Below, one piece after another: positions 63,238 to 64,000 of a stretch of DNA of 64,000 nucleotides; the first letter of the stretch is position 1; each line of letters opens with the position of its first letter. The notes beneath the pieces were generated by a model. That model did no database searches. It worked only from the letters and a program-made list of their open reading frames with translations, and was not told the origin of the DNA. Source of the DNA: Chloroflexus aggregans DSM 9485 (GTDB taxonomy: Bacteria > Chloroflexota > Chloroflexia > Chloroflexales > Chloroflexaceae); the NCBI RefSeq assembly GCF_000021945.1, contig NC_011831.1:372001-436000 (forward strand). Reading direction: 5' to 3'. A program made the position numbers and the translations under genes.

Positions 63238-64000
63238 TCATCCCAACCGATCGGCCTCTGCGACCAACGCAAGCAAATCGGTTTCGTTCAAATCGGCACG
63301 GCGCAATGCCGCCAGGATTCGCCGTAGGCCCTCGCGATCGAGGGGACGCGCAGCAGCCAATGCGGCAACGAACTCCTCATCATCAAGGGCCGGTGATAAT
63401 CCGTAAGGACGACCAAGCCGCCGTCGTAACATCTGCCGATAGTGTTCGGCTGCATACGCCACCTGGCCGGCATGCCGCAGCATACCCGCCATACTATCAA
63501 TGTATTCGCCGGTACTACGGCGCGCCACTTCACTACGGAGCGGCAATGGGCGGGCAAACCGACGGCTACCGGCCACAATATAGAGGCCGATCACCGCTAC
63601 ACTGTACCCAATAGCCCACCCAAGCGGATGACTCAGCAGCAGTGTGCGTAAATCGGTAGCCGGACCGAATCCATGGTGAAACTCATCGAACACAATGCGC
63701 TCACCGGACGGCAACCAGCTAACGATATTGAGGACAAGCGCTGCCGCTGCCGGATCACGCAAACCGACGTTGGTAAACGGATAGAGGCTCGACAGCGCGA
63801 TCACATATCCCTGACCATAACGCAACCCGGTCACCACCGGCTTTCCGGCAGCAACTGCCAATGGCGCGAACGTTGGTGGTTGATTCGTCGCAGTTACGGC
63901 AACTTGGGTTTGGATCGGCAGTTCAGCTACTGGCACGATCCCTAGGGCAGGATGGACAACCTCGGCACTACGCACCACTTGCCCAATTCGCTCCAACCGT
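63238..64000 (-). CDS. DUF4350-like membrane protein (C-terminal part, cut by window edge)
   Basis: The frame remains open at the window end; the TTG near 63996 is probably an internal Leu codon. About 254 residues are visible. ALSSLYPFTNVGLRDPAAAA and IVFDEFHHGFGPATDLRTLL match the DUF4350 type (predicted amidotransferase-like fold). A membrane helix (GWAIGYSVAVIGLYIVAGSR) and a helical cytoplasmic tail follow. Such proteins usually accompany MoxR/DUF58 operons, and a homologous set of genes starts at 431 in this window. Confidence 0.75.
   Translation of the reverse strand, partial: RLERIGQVVRSAEVVHPALGIVPVAELPIQTQVAVTATNQPPTFAPLAVAAGKPVVTGLRYGQGYVIALSSLYPFTNVGLRDPAAAALVLNIVSWLPSGERIVFDEFHHGFGPATDLRTLLLSHPLGWAIGYSVAVIGLYIVAGSRRFARPLPLRSEVARRSTGEYIDSMAGMLRHAGQVAYAAEHYRQMLRRRLGRPYGLSPALDDEEFVAALAAARPLDREGLRRILAALRRADLNETDLLALVAEADRLG

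Noticed and set aside
1-64000. tRNA, rRNA, insertion sequence or prophage genes
   Set aside because: No conserved rRNA stretch, no T-psi-C loop in a cloverleaf and no transposase, integrase catalytic or phage structural motif was seen. A weak tRNA could have been missed by eye.

Overview
The window looks like chromosome of a filamentous anoxygenic phototroph of the Chloroflexus type. The case rests on a bchJ-bchE pair (bacteriochlorophyll synthesis by the oxygen-independent cyclase), an auracyanin-like blue copper lipoprotein, and FtsB/DivIC, bactofilin and ScpA genes in a moderately GC-rich genome. This assignment is inference: no rRNA or tRNA gene is present to confirm it. I saw no phage, insertion sequence, CRISPR array or obvious genomic island. 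Nearly all the DNA is housekeeping genes in short operons. The unusual content is mostly repeats and regulatory palindromes.

Layout. 1-354: N-terminal part of an NAD(P)-dependent oxidoreductase (-). 431-8024 (+): a Bat-like operon (membrane protein, DUF58, two von Willebrand A membrane proteins) ending in a serine hydrolase. 8104-8600 (+): a 33-residue membrane peptide and a DCC-family protein. 8826-13493 (-): a sarcosine-oxidase-like flavoenzyme, then a sugar cluster read as rpiA, rpe, glk and a Nudix/winged-helix regulator with its own operator-promoter. 13603-20568 (-): M61 peptidase, an unrecognised acidic 593-residue protein, a BtuF-like protein, pyruvate kinase, ComEA. 20744-25447 (+): clpB and dnaG. 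25583-31595 (-): bchE, bchJ, tlyA with a triplicated 3' end, a Nudix hydrolase, a CobW GTPase and FmdB.

31711-33475 is a 1.76 kb minisatellite of 46 full 37/38-bp units. 33570-35632 (+): glutathione peroxidase, a Nudix hydrolase and a helical protein. 35691-37997 (-): auracyanin-like protein and an RluB-type pseudouridine synthase with a 26-residue Arg/Gly-rich repeat tail. 38086-41595 (+): a cyclase-AAA-TPR signalling protein. 41609-43402 (-): DivIC/FtsB-like protein, bactofilin, PdxH. 43451-45275 (+): unknown protein and a glycosyltransferase. 45289-49816 (-): a four-gene Aap-type amino-acid ABC transporter with a long palindrome between the binding-protein and permease genes. 49998-54943 (-): HD protein, scpA, histidine kinase, response regulator, metallo-hydrolase. 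55055-56454 (+): TlpA-like lipoprotein and a DUF2085 protein. 56462-56905 (-): an Rrf2 regulator. 57132-60758 (+): a fadN-fadA beta-oxidation pair. 60834-64000 (-): argB overlapping a Crp/Fnr regulator, and two membrane proteins.

The most interesting points are the minisatellite with its internal segmental duplication; a family of palindromes bounded by GTAG and CTAC that resemble REP elements; the Nudix regulator operator next to glk-rpe-rpiA; the tandem copies of the tlyA 3' end; and the RG-rich repeat tail on the pseudouridine synthase.
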